Source of the DNA: Desulfurococcales archaeon
Lineage (GTDB): Archaea > Thermoproteota > Thermoprotei_A > Sulfolobales > Desulfurococcaceae
DNA: 64,000 nucleotides
NCBI GenBank assembly: GCA_027022365.1
Contig: JALVYU010000011.1
Span: 99,742-163,741, forward strand
Direction of reading: 5' to 3'
Positions within the stretch are counted from its first letter, which is position 1. Each line of letters begins with the position of its first letter. Of the stretch, positions 49,574 through 58,606 are shown in pieces. A program made the translations under genes and the position numbers. The notes beneath the pieces were generated by a model, which searched no databases, was not told where the DNA came from, and was given only the letters and a program-made list of their open reading frames with translations.

Positions 49574-50575
49574 ATCAAGATCTATATAGGCGTAGACATA
49601 GGGGCAACCCATACCCGCGTAGCGGTAAGCGATGGGAAAACCCTTCTCGATAAACGTGATTTTCCGACACCTAGGCAGGGGCCTCCAGAATCGGTGGCTA
49701 ATACCATCTATGAGAACATAATAGGGCTTGTCGGAGAAGACGCGGATATAGTTGCAGTGGGAATAGGAACAATAGGTCCTCTTGACATCAGGCGGGGCAT
49801 AGTAGTCAATACCCCTAATCTCCCATTACGCACATTTCCCTTGAAACAACCCCTCGAGGAGAAACTTGGTGTGCCCGTATACGTCATAAATGATGCCGAG
49901 GCGGTTGCCTGGGGAGAAAAATTATTCGGAGCAGGGAAGGAGGCGGAGAACCTGGTATACCTAACCATAAGTACGGGTATAGGGGCAGGAGTGATCGTTG
50001 ATGGGAGGCTTATCCTGGGCAAAGACGGGAACGCCCACGAAGTAGGCCACATGGTCATAGACTTATCGGACGGCCTACCCTGCAAATGTGGTGGGAGAGG
50101 ACACTGGGAAGCATATGCGAGCGGGTCCAACATCCCCAGGTACGCGGCATGGCTAGCGCGGAGGAAGAGCCCGACACGCTTCGGCGACAGCAAAGCATAC
50201 CTATTAGCCCTGCAAGGCAAGCTCGACGCACCAACACTCTACAGGCTAGCAAGAGAACACGACCGGTTCGCCGAATACATGGTCCACAAGCTCAACAAGA
50301 TACATGCGGCGGGAATAGCCAATATAGCGAACGTCTACGACCCAGAAATAATAACGATAGGGGGAAGCGTGTTCCTCCACAACATAGACCTGATGCTCAA
50401 CGAAATAGTAGAACTGGCCCGGGAAAACATGATAGTAAAACCCCCAGAAATCAGGCCAACACCACTAGGATTCGACGCAGGACTCTACGGCGCAATAGCA
50501 ATAGCAGTAAAACCACCCGAAGCCCTAGTAAAGATTCAGAAAGCAACGATTAGACAAGACAATGCCACAAATTAG
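49574..50575 (+). CDS. ROK-family sugar kinase (glucokinase-like), non-standard start
   Basis: ROK kinases phosphorylate glucose or related sugars using ATP. The N-terminal phosphate-binding segment IYIGVDIGATHTRVAVSDGK is encoded in frame from 49580 on. No ATG, GTG or TTG occurs in this frame between the TGA at 49565 and that segment. The first standard start is the GTG at 49694, which would remove the ATP-binding motif. GGGTGAT at 49563-49569 lies four bases before an ATC at 49574. Either an ATC/ATA-type start is used or one base is wrong near 49570. Other motifs are VYVINDAEAVAWGE, GIGAGVIVDG and the zinc motif CKCGGRGHWEAYASG. Confidence 0.82.
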   Translation: MKIYIGVDIGATHTRVAVSDGKTLLDKRDFPTPRQGPPESVANTIYENIIGLVGEDADIVAVGIGTIGPLDIRRGIVVNTPNLPLRTFPLKQPLEEKLGVPVYVINDAEAVAWGEKLFGAGKEAENLVYLTISTGIGAGVIVDGRLILGKDGNAHEVGHMVIDLSDGLPCKCGGRGHWEAYASGSNIPRYAAWLARRKSPTRFGDSKAYLLALQGKLDAPTLYRLAREHDRFAEYMVHKLNKIHAAGIANIANVYDPEIITIGGSVFLHNIDLMLNEIVELARENMIVKPPEIRPTPLGFDAGLYGAIAIAVKPPEALVKIQKATIRQDNATN

Positions 50576-50826
50576 AGAGTATACCGACAACCAAGTAGGC
50601 TTATCGATTACTCACTCTTTTTCAAAAGCCTTCGGGAACCCCACTATTCCCGATATTCTAGGGGATTAGAGAAGCATGCATAGATAAGAACACCCCCGTG
50701 CGCGCCTAGCTATAAATCCATGAACAACAATAATAGATCGGCTCGATCTACGTTGATCACTTAATAATTTCCGCACCAAGAAATAAACCATGCTTTGATA
50801 AGACTATATAGGGCTCCGCATGAAAG

Positions 50827-50902
<76 letters not shown>

Positions 50903-50967
50903 ACCATGTAAACAGTTCTAGTAGTCTGGCTCTTTATTATGTTTTCTCCACAACCCATAATCCCTGG

Positions 50968-52578
50968 CTAATCATATTGTGTGTTAGGCACGTTCTTGTG
51001 GACAGCAACTACGGGGGCATTGCTCCCTTTTAGATGCCGCATTACCAGGCGTACCTGTCCCCTTGAACCCTGTATTGTTACTGGAGCGAACAGGCTCGCC
51101 ACGTAGGTCAGTAGGCTTGCCGCTATGCTCACATAGAATTTGCCGTAGATGCTATCGGTTCCGAGCGGTTTATCGCTGTGACCAATATAGGCGCAGGCGA
51201 CCTTGCCGCGGCAGACGTTGAGGGTTTGCCATGCAGTGTAGGCTTTACGGTCGGCGGTTATGAGGAGTATGCGTGGCTCATTGAGGTTGGGGGCTTCGAC
51301 GGCTATGGCTGCTTCGCATGGCTGTGCCGTCGCGGCGAGGCATTTCGCGTCGTAATAATATTTTGTCTCGAGCAAACACCTGTTGGCCAGGAGTGCGAGA
51401 GTATAGGGTATCCTCTGCTGTATTCCCGCATCCGGATCGGTCTCGGCGACCTTGCCGTTTATCTCGGCCTCGGCGCACCGCGGAATATAGATTGCCAGCC
51501 CCCTTATAGGGGCCCAGGGGTTTCCGGAGCGTATGCTTGCCTTGAGCAAAGCCATGTTGAGGCCCTGATAGAACAAGTTGGTGTCGGGAATCAATGCTAG
51601 CCTACCGGTCTTATCGCTAACGTACCTAAGTAGGACGCGGTGGAGCTTCTCCCCAACATTATCAAACCAGCCACTGCTGGCGGACTCCTTGATAATCAGG
51701 TCTGCTGCTCCTACATATCGCTGGAGCTGCATAAGCATCCTGTCAAGGCTTTGCCTATCCTGGTAGATAGGCTCGAGTACATCTGCTATCTTCTTCCAAG
51801 CACTATAGATCATGCTCGCCGTGTCCTCGTCCGGGCCCCCCAACTCGTCTATGCTGAAGAGCTTAGCCCTCTTAGAGCTACTGGTCAGAGAACTTATCCA
51901 TGCTTCCAGCTTATAGCCCTTCGATACGTGTTTACGTACACCCATACTAACTGTCTCCCTACACCCACAGCTGGTGAGGCTGTTGAAGATCTTCGCTACG
52001 CCAATATATATTCCACGGGTCCCCCTCCACTCGATGATCCGGGGATACTCCTCCACTAATGGCTCATCGTAGCCACTTATGTCCTCCCCCATAACATATA
52101 CCCGGTGAAGCCACCGGGGGCTCCCGGGATAAGCCGGTATGCCGTACATTGGTATGGTGTTGACGACTGTGTAGATAGTTTTTCCCCGTAGTTCGTGGGA
52201 CGAGACATATATTATTGATGCCGCCGTACTACCGCTAGCCCCTGTCAGGTCAATTATTATCTTCTTATCATCCAGAGAATCTATGAGTCTTTTAAACCTA
52301 ATAGCAGTGTCAAACACGTTGTCGTTGATCACATGCCCCCCATAGTGATAGTCAACTATAATCCTCAGATCCATACTCCTGACATGATTTATCCCATCTT
52401 CGATAAAAGGCTTGGCGTGCATGTCTGTGATCAGCACAAAATCCCGGATGCCAAGCTCTTCGCTTATCCTCCCAAGAATAGTTGGTGCAAGCCAGGGATG
52501 TTTATCGAGAACAACTATGCCTACACGATCACCGGTTATTGACTCCCTTATCTTATCGAGAAGCTCCTCGCTCACCAA
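50968..52578 (-). CDS. CARF-like sensor fused to a PIN nuclease domain
   Basis: This 536-residue protein is not a standard family member. Residues 18-165 form a Rossmann-like domain with IVVLDKHPWLAPTILGRISE, FVLITDMHA and IIIDLTGASGSTAASIIYVS. The D-x-T-G-x-x-x-S/T pattern after a beta strand (Asp110, Thr112, Gly113) is like the D-x-T-G-G-T-K motif of CARF domains that bind cyclic oligoadenylates. A helical middle (220-320) follows. Residues 326-485 look like a PIN RNase: LALIPDTNLFYQGL (Asp332), IPRCAEAEI (Glu370/372) and LLITADRKAYTAW (Asp443). No CRISPR genes are present. It could be a ligand-gated RNase. The start is TTG 52578 or GTG 52575. Confidence 0.6.
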   Translation of the reverse strand: MVSEELLDKIRESITGDRVGIVVLDKHPWLAPTILGRISEELGIRDFVLITDMHAKPFIEDGINHVRSMDLRIIVDYHYGGHVINDNVFDTAIRFKRLIDSLDDKKIIIDLTGASGSTAASIIYVSSHELRGKTIYTVVNTIPMYGIPAYPGSPRWLHRVYVMGEDISGYDEPLVEEYPRIIEWRGTRGIYIGVAKIFNSLTSCGCRETVSMGVRKHVSKGYKLEAWISSLTSSSKRAKLFSIDELGGPDEDTASMIYSAWKKIADVLEPIYQDRQSLDRMLMQLQRYVGAADLIIKESASSGWFDNVGEKLHRVLLRYVSDKTGRLALIPDTNLFYQGLNMALLKASIRSGNPWAPIRGLAIYIPRCAEAEINGKVAETDPDAGIQQRIPYTLALLANRCLLETKYYYDAKCLAATAQPCEAAIAVEAPNLNEPRILLITADRKAYTAWQTLNVCRGKVACAYIGHSDKPLGTDSIYGKFYVSIAASLLTYVASLFAPVTIQGSRGQVRLVMRHLKGSNAPVVAVHKNVPNTQYD

Positions 52579-52748
52579 AACAAAACACCAAAACCAAATA
52601 CTTCATCATATTTCTTCTATCGAATCATTATAATTGGTATGGAACATTATAAAATGGATGCTACCAGTACGTTTTTCTCTCCATAGTTTTCCTACATCAC
52701 CTATAAAAATCGTTGGACAAAACCATGGTATCAAGGGTGTTTTAAGTA

Positions 52749-53330
52749 TTGGAAACAATTAACCCGCAAATAATAAAGAGTAAGGCCGAGGCGAAAATAA
52801 TCGATCTCTACAGAGTAATGAACTGCACTATCTGGCTCATGGACTCAAGCAGCAGGATCTATGGCAGGCTATCAGACGATATAGCATTACCCTACAGTAG
52901 GACACTAAATGTAGTATCCGAGGAGACGAAAAACAGTGCAGAGCTCCTCAAAATCCTTCTTGACGACTTACTCCACATGCAATATAATGGTTCATCCTGC
53001 CGAAACATACTGGAAAACAAAGGACTAGTCACAACTACACTGATCCTGCTAGACAGGATAATCGATCCAGAAAAGATAACTATTGAGGAAGCCCTATGGA
53101 TGCTCCAGCAAATGCTGGGTCTCGAGGGAAGCATGGGTGTCGATAGGTATGTCTCCGAGATCCTGCCAAGCATAAAGGCATCTCTAAGACTCCTAGACAG
53201 CAGACGGACAGCTTACTGGGAAGCAGTACTAGATTATATCGCCTCTAAGCATGAAAACCATTTAGTGGTACTGGCCGAAACCTACCGCCTACTTATGGAT
53301 GACCTGCTGTCTTTGTGGAGGCCGGATTAA
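52749..53330 (+). CDS. Hypothetical helical protein
   Basis: I do not recognise this 193-residue protein, which appears almost entirely helical (for example SAELLKILLDDLLHMQYNG and EEALWMLQQMLGLEG). It starts at TTG 52749 with no visible Shine-Dalgarno; GTGTTTTAAGT just upstream may serve as promoter. It is divergent from the CARF-like/PIN gene (170 bases apart). Its TAA shares the tetramer TTAA with the stop of the convergent PA14 gene. Confidence 0.5.
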   Translation: METINPQIIKSKAEAKIIDLYRVMNCTIWLMDSSSRIYGRLSDDIALPYSRTLNVVSEETKNSAELLKILLDDLLHMQYNGSSCRNILENKGLVTTTLILLDRIIDPEKITIEEALWMLQQMLGLEGSMGVDRYVSEILPSIKASLRLLDSRRTAYWEAVLDYIASKHENHLVVLAETYRLLMDDLLSLWRPD

Positions 53331-54076
53331 CCAATAATACTTATCTTGATCTCATCCCCGCCCCAAAGGAGCATTGGCTGGCCGGTCTCATGTATAATTT
53401 CTCCACTGGGACTAAGCACACGTATAACTGCCTTTAACGGCATCTCTTCGAAGCCGGCCTTCACACTGCATACGCCGTGCACAGAGACGCATCTCTTACG
53501 AGGCAGCTCTGCCGGCAAAACCTCGACGATATAACCATTAGGGACGTCGGTGAAGAGGATCGTGTCGCTTACGGGATAATAGTATGTCTCCTTGGGGATA
53601 ACTCCCGCCTGGCCTTTAGGCGGTATCCAGCCCAGTATTGCTTCGGCGAACTTATACCTGTTATAGAAATAGTATTTCAGTCTATGATAGCCTGCCTCGA
53701 GCATTACTGGTTCACTAATATACGTGGTCGGGCTCTGATCCCTCCAGGCATCTATTATCAGCTTATCATCTATCCAGACCCTGCTCCCATCGTCCGTTGT
53801 AATATAGAACCTGTAGAGCCCTGTATGAGGTACACGTATGAATCCTTTCCAGACGATCGCAAAGTACTCGGCGGGGACGTCCTCTGCGGGTTTATCCCAC
53901 CAGGTATAGTTTATCCATGGGAGAATATCTTCTCTTAGAGGTTCTAGCTTTTCGAGATCATCAGGCGGCATCTCACCGCTCCATTTATAGTATAGCGTCT
54001 TGACGCCCTGTACGAGTCCCTCCTTAACCTTAATAATAACTGCTCTAGGCACAGACAACGAGCTTACAACCCCCAA
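53327..54076 (-). CDS. PA14-domain protein without a signal peptide
   Basis: Residues about 25-155 form a PA14 beta-barrel: GFIRVPHTGLYRFYITTDDG, SRVWIDDKLIIDAWRDQSP and LEAGYHRLKYYFYNRYKFAE. The T-D-D-G and paired acids are the usual calcium/carbohydrate site of PA14 lectin domains. The remaining 90 residues are beta-rich and not recognised. There is no signal peptide or membrane helix, which is unusual for a PA14 protein. It starts at TTG 54076. The function is unknown; glycan binding is the best guess. Confidence 0.72.
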   Translation of the reverse strand: MGVVSSLSVPRAVIIKVKEGLVQGVKTLYYKWSGEMPPDDLEKLEPLREDILPWINYTWWDKPAEDVPAEYFAIVWKGFIRVPHTGLYRFYITTDDGSRVWIDDKLIIDAWRDQSPTTYISEPVMLEAGYHRLKYYFYNRYKFAEAILGWIPPKGQAGVIPKETYYYPVSDTILFTDVPNGYIVEVLPAELPRKRCVSVHGVCSVKAGFEEMPLKAVIRVLSPSGEIIHETGQPMLLWGGDEIKISIIG

Positions 54077-54215
54077 ACAGTATTATCAACATAGATATTA
54101 CGGGGCCCTAGGTTTTTAATAGGTGGGATATATCGTTTTCTTCAAACCACAATCATTATATCCCCGTATAACAACCATTACTTTCCAAAATAGTTGTTTC
54201 TGAGAGGTGATAGAA

Positions 54216-55031
54216 GTGCCGACAGTTTCACCGAAACTCCTAGAAGAAGTTGTGAACACCAATACATTCCTCCGCACAGCATATCGTGTACTAGTCAGGG
54301 ATCCCGAGGTAAGGACGCTCTGGGAGATGAGCAACGTAATGGCTGTCAAGAGACTGAAATACAATGACCACGGTCCAGTACACGCTATAATTGCGGCGGG
54401 AGCAGCTGTCTACCTCTACAAGCTATTGAGAGAAGCAGGCGTCGAGTCAAGCCTCGTGAGAGACAGAGTGGTCAATGATCCGGAGCTGGCATGGATAGTA
54501 CCACTGTACGGTGCTCTCCTCCACGATGTAGGAAACGCCATACACAGGGATCTACACGAGAAGCTTGGGAGTCTTCTCGCTAAACCAATAATCGACCGGG
54601 CGCTCGCAAAGATCATAAGCGATTATGAGACAAGGATCAGGCTAAGGCAAGAAATAATGCATAGCATACACTGCACAGCCTACGATGCCGAGTGCCTGAC
54701 AATAGAGGCCGGATGCGTAGCGGTCGGGGACGGCCTAGATATGGCTGAGGGGAGAGCAAGAGTACCATATAGGCTCGGAGGCATATCAATACACCATATA
54801 TCGGCTCTCAGCATAAAGAAGGTCGAGATACAGAAGGGTGACGAAGTACCGATAAAGATACTAGTACATATGACGGAGAGAGCGGGGATATTCCAAGTAG
54901 ACGAGGTACTCATGCCGAAGCTCAAGACGACTCCGCTAAAGGATCTTGTAGAGATATATGCTATAATCGACGGAGAAACCCTGAAAACATATACCCCATA
55001 CAAGCAGTCATCTCCTAAGCAGGTATCTTAG
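54216..55031 (+). CDS. HD-domain phosphohydrolase
   Basis: This protein of about 271 residues has an HD metal-dependent phosphohydrolase core. The first His is in KYNDHGPVHAII, the H-D pair in YGALLHDVGNAIHRD, a later His in HSIHCTAYD, and the C-terminal Asp is probably in VGDGLDMAEG. Relatives hydrolyse nucleotides or cyclic dinucleotides. I prefer GTG 54216 with GAGGTGAT four bases upstream over GTG 54207. Its end overlaps the convergent flippase gene by 24 bases. The substrate is unknown. Confidence 0.83.
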   Translation: MPTVSPKLLEEVVNTNTFLRTAYRVLVRDPEVRTLWEMSNVMAVKRLKYNDHGPVHAIIAAGAAVYLYKLLREAGVESSLVRDRVVNDPELAWIVPLYGALLHDVGNAIHRDLHEKLGSLLAKPIIDRALAKIISDYETRIRLRQEIMHSIHCTAYDAECLTIEAGCVAVGDGLDMAEGRARVPYRLGGISIHHISALSIKKVEIQKGDEVPIKILVHMTERAGIFQVDEVLMPKLKTTPLKDLVEIYAIIDGETLKTYTPYKQSSPKQVS

Positions 55032-56552
55032 CCCTTCCCTAACAAAATCCCTTGTCCACCTAGACCCCGCGAGGAGAACGAGCCCGTATACTATTAGCCA
55101 TAATACTAAGTATCTGAGAAGAACGAATGCCTCAGTCCAGAAGCTACTGATTATGATATGAGTGCCGCCCAGGAGACCGACAGGGATCGATGCAATCACT
55201 CCCGCCAGAACCGCGGACAGGATCTCACGCCACGGGACCATGAATTCGAGTTTCCGCTTAGCACTCCAATACGTATATACCAGGTATGGTATAGCTGAGA
55301 GCATCCACATAAGCGGGTAAGGCAGAGCTATCAGAACGGGATCGCTGATCCCTGCCAGTATGAGGGCGTAGGAGGCGAAGGAACCCGTCAGCAGTGCAAC
55401 AGTGCATCTGATAAGGTACGCCATGCTGAGCTTGAAGAGCGGTGTAGATCTAAGCTCTATACCGAAACTATGCAGATCCTTAGTCTCCGAGGAAACAGCA
55501 ACAGTCCTGAATATGTTTGCATACGTTATCAGTATCGCCTCTAGTGAATATAGGACAAATAAGATATAGGCAGATGCATACTCAACCCTGAACAGGCTGA
55601 GTATACTGGTACCAAACACAAGCATCAGGATCGTCATACCGATAGATATGATACTTGTAATCCTCAACACGTCCTCTGTATCCCTACGCGATGGAGTACG
55701 GAGAAGCTTAGCACTAAGACCTAGGGTCAGCTTCCCGCTTGTCTGTGTAATAACGCTTCGCGGGATATAGGAAACACCAAAGTACGCGGCTATTACTGTT
55801 GTCCTCGTTATCAGCGTCACTAATGGTCTTTCGAAAACCATCATTATGTTACTGATCATATTCACGAAGGGGATATAACTATTAAGAAGTATCATACGGA
55901 TATACTTCCATATCAGTTTAGGTCTGGGTATCTCGAGCTTGTATTTCCTGATATAGTACCCGCTAAGAAGCAATGCAACAATTATCGAGCATAAGACGGC
56001 AAATAAAGCGCCGAGGACTCTATATGTAAGGACTACGACAAAAACGTAGGCAGTAGAAAATCTTACTGTTTCTTGGAAAATCCTTACTTTACCGTCTAAG
56101 AACGGCTTTGTAGAGACTAGTATAGACATTAGTGTTAACCAAACAATACTGGTCCCGACAATAGTTCCAGCTATAGCGAAGAACAGCGTGTTCGAGCCAC
56201 TAATACCTATGAATAAGTAGCCGGCCATGAAGGATAGGGCGAAGCCCAGCGGAACATATAGAAGAGCGAGGGCTAGGGCAGCCGATACAACTTCATATCT
56301 TTTTCGGGCATAGAAGCGCGTTATCCACATGTTCGTAAATATCGTTGGGGCTGTAAATATCGATGTCAAAGCCATTATTGTTGTGAATAAACCATATTCT
56401 CGAACACTAAGTTTTCTCGTTATGAAGAGCGTAAACCCGATCGATATAACTAATTTGTAGAGGCGGCTCAGAAAGTTAATTATTGTTGAATACCTTACCC
56501 TGATGCCTCTGAGCTCTTCCTCCGTATAGGTTACATGTTCTTCGCTATGCAA
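55008..56552 (-). CDS. Polysaccharide flippase (MATE/Wzx-like)
   Basis: This 514-residue membrane protein has about fourteen helices and the pattern of oligosaccharide flippases: ISIGFTLFITRKLSVREYGLFTTIMALTS-type first segments, a mid-protein FERPLVTLITRTT loop and a basic C-terminus. It would move lipid-linked glycans across the membrane for protein glycosylation. It forms a probable operon with the glycosyltransferase at 56612, 59 bases upstream on the minus strand. It starts at ATG 56552. Confidence 0.82.
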   Translation of the reverse strand: MHSEEHVTYTEEELRGIRVRYSTIINFLSRLYKLVISIGFTLFITRKLSVREYGLFTTIMALTSIFTAPTIFTNMWITRFYARKRYEVVSAALALALLYVPLGFALSFMAGYLFIGISGSNTLFFAIAGTIVGTSIVWLTLMSILVSTKPFLDGKVRIFQETVRFSTAYVFVVVLTYRVLGALFAVLCSIIVALLLSGYYIRKYKLEIPRPKLIWKYIRMILLNSYIPFVNMISNIMMVFERPLVTLITRTTVIAAYFGVSYIPRSVITQTSGKLTLGLSAKLLRTPSRRDTEDVLRITSIISIGMTILMLVFGTSILSLFRVEYASAYILFVLYSLEAILITYANIFRTVAVSSETKDLHSFGIELRSTPLFKLSMAYLIRCTVALLTGSFASYALILAGISDPVLIALPYPLMWMLSAIPYLVYTYWSAKRKLEFMVPWREILSAVLAGVIASIPVGLLGGTHIIISSFWTEAFVLLRYLVLWLIVYGLVLLAGSRWTRDFVREGLRYLLRR

Positions 56553-56611
56553 TCTGTGTGACCAGACTCCTTGTTGTGAATACCATTAACTCTGTATATG
56601 CATGGATTTAT

Positions 56612-57577
56612 TCAAAAACCAATAGATGATAGTATTTCCGCTATGTACTTGGCACCGTTCGGGTAGACTCGGGGCTTAAACCACTGTTTGACGCTCCTGA
56701 TATCTCTGAGTAGTTTTTCCTTATCCGGCCATAGATAGAATCGTGCCCCTATCTTTTCCGCTAAAAGATACGTGTCCAGCACGGTCTGCGCTCTGATCCA
56801 TCTTGGATTATTAACGATAATCACGGGTTTTCCATAAGTAAGGGCTGCATCGACGGCTGTCCTGCCCTGATGACATATTACTACGTCAGCTCCCGCTATC
56901 CAGCGTGCAATATCTGGGTCGAAATCAAATATTATTAGATCGGGTCGTTTAGCCCTGTATTTTTCCGGATCATCTCTCCCAGTCTGTATAACGAGGTTGT
57001 CTAGCCCAGTCTTTAGCATAGTATCTACTAGCTCGGGATAACCATATGTACCGGTGACGACCAGTATGTAGCCTTTATTCTTCGGCTCATACACCCTGTT
57101 CTCGTAGAGCGGCCCCACATAGATTCCCCGAGGATATATCCTCTTCTGCTCGGGCCAGGAGAGGAAAATGTAGTTCGATATTCTTGAGAGAAGCTTGACG
57201 GCGCGGCTGGGAGTCACGATCCTCATTACGTCTTCTACGACAGCGCCGAGCACGCCGTGTAGACGTGCGGTTACGAAGGGGGCTATGCAGTGATTACTGC
57301 CGAAACAAACCACTATATTGTACTCGTGGAAGGGTATCCTACGTGACTCGATTAATGCTCTTATGAACCCAGGTATTGATCTTGGAAGAGGTGTTTTCGG
57401 CTCCAAAGGCTTCAAAACGGGATAGAGTACCCCTAGTCCCTTCAGCTTCTTGATGGTGAAGGAGTCGTTCTCGGGGACAATGAAGTCGGCCTTGATCCTC
57501 CCTGCTATGAACTGGTAGACTGTGTATGCGTGCCCTGTGTGGCCACCACCGCTCGCGATAAGGAGAACCCTACGCAT
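56612..57577 (-). CDS. Glycosyltransferase with Alg14-like and Alg13-like halves
   Basis: This 321-residue protein resembles a fusion of the two halves of the Alg13/Alg14 enzyme that adds the second GlcNAc to a lipid-linked sugar. The N-terminal half has LLIASGGGHTGHAYTVYQFI and later IVVCFGSNHC; the C-terminal half has YILVVTGTYGYPELVDTML, NLVIQTGRDDPEKY and the nucleotide-sugar site ADVVICHQGRTAVDAALTYG. It probably works with the flippase encoded next to it. It starts at ATG 57577. GT28 (MurG-like) is a broader assignment. Confidence 0.8.
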   Translation of the reverse strand: MRRVLLIASGGGHTGHAYTVYQFIAGRIKADFIVPENDSFTIKKLKGLGVLYPVLKPLEPKTPLPRSIPGFIRALIESRRIPFHEYNIVVCFGSNHCIAPFVTARLHGVLGAVVEDVMRIVTPSRAVKLLSRISNYIFLSWPEQKRIYPRGIYVGPLYENRVYEPKNKGYILVVTGTYGYPELVDTMLKTGLDNLVIQTGRDDPEKYRAKRPDLIIFDFDPDIARWIAGADVVICHQGRTAVDAALTYGKPVIIVNNPRWIRAQTVLDTYLLAEKIGARFYLWPDKEKLLRDIRSVKQWFKPRVYPNGAKYIAEILSSIGF

Positions 57578-57700
57578 AGCCTTATCCTCCGCGTCGGGTA
57601 ACAGGGGTATTCCTCATCGCCTCTCCCTAGGCTCAGCTGTCCTGGCCTTCCCCACCACGATAAATAGGTTATTCATGAGGGGGTTAATTCCTTGTTGGAA

Positions 57701-58558
57701 CTAACCCCTGACGATCCCTGTTAGCAGTAGTCCTTTGACTACTCTGCCGTTGAGGAACTTGTTCCTTACGCCACGCTTACTTAGTATCTCGTCTATCTGT
57801 TCGGGATCGAGGCTATATGGGTCGTGTTTTTTGCTTGCTAGCACGAAGTTACAGGTGTAGGCGAAGCTCGGCACGTAGTTCCAGTACTCTGCTACTACGG
57901 GGAAGACCTTCTTGACATTATTGTAGACATAATCATATGCTTCGCGGTAGAAGAAGCTGTTCCCGGCCTGGGTAACCATTACTCCATCATCGCTTAATAC
58001 CCGGTATACGTCGCGGTAGAACTCCTCACTATAGAGAGGTCTTGCGGCGGGACCTGCATAGGGGTCTGTCAGGTCCAGTATCACAACGTCGAAGCTGTTC
58101 TCCGGGGATTCCTTCACATATTTCAGCCCATCCATGATCACTACCTCGGCTCTCGGATCATCAAAGCTCCCCTGGTGCATGAAGCCAAGATATTGTTTCG
58201 CGAACTCAACTACTTTCTCATCTATATCAACCATAACGGCCTTCTCGACCGTATTATGCTTCAGTACTTCTCTGAGGGTTGCTCCCTCACCCCCGCCTAT
58301 TATCAGGACACGCTTCGGGTTCGGGTGGAGAACCATGGCTGGATGAACTAATACTTCATGGTAAAGAAACTCGTCGCGCTCTGTGCTCTGGATCAAGTTG
58401 TCTATTACTAGTGCGCGGCCGAACTCCTCTAGATCCACAAGCAGTACTTCCTGGTATGGGGTCTTCGCCTGGGCCAAGATCCTTTTGATCTTGAAGAGCG
58501 ACACCATGTTTGGGCTTGTCGGCTCAGACAAGATTATGCCGTCTCTCATAATTATCAC
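57701..58558 (-). CDS. speE: Polyamine aminopropyltransferase (spermidine synthase family)
   Basis: This 285-residue enzyme transfers the aminopropyl group of decarboxylated SAM to putrescine, agmatine or a longer polyamine. The binding motif is VLIIGGGEGATLREVLKH, catalytic residues are in VVILDLTDPYAGPA (Asp), and EVLVHPAMVLHPNPKR is the family signature. Agmatine is possible, since crenarchaeal enzymes use it and a related decarboxylase gene lies at 28118. It starts at ATG 58558, or ATG 58549 in the sequence MIIMRDG. Confidence 0.92.
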   Translation of the reverse strand: MIIMRDGIILSEPTSPNMVSLFKIKRILAQAKTPYQEVLLVDLEEFGRALVIDNLIQSTERDEFLYHEVLVHPAMVLHPNPKRVLIIGGGEGATLREVLKHNTVEKAVMVDIDEKVVEFAKQYLGFMHQGSFDDPRAEVVIMDGLKYVKESPENSFDVVILDLTDPYAGPAARPLYSEEFYRDVYRVLSDDGVMVTQAGNSFFYREAYDYVYNNVKKVFPVVAEYWNYVPSFAYTCNFVLASKKHDPYSLDPEQIDEILSKRGVRNKFLNGRVVKGLLLTGIVRG

Positions 58559-58606
58559 CTTAACTACTAACTATGTAGGATAGCTTAAAATGATATTTAT
58601 CATGTA

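Noticed and set aside
50968..54076. A CRISPR-Cas or full defence island around the CARF-like protein.
   Set aside because: No repeats, cas genes, helicases, methylase-restriction pairs or toxin-antitoxin genes were seen; the neighbours are only partly recognised.
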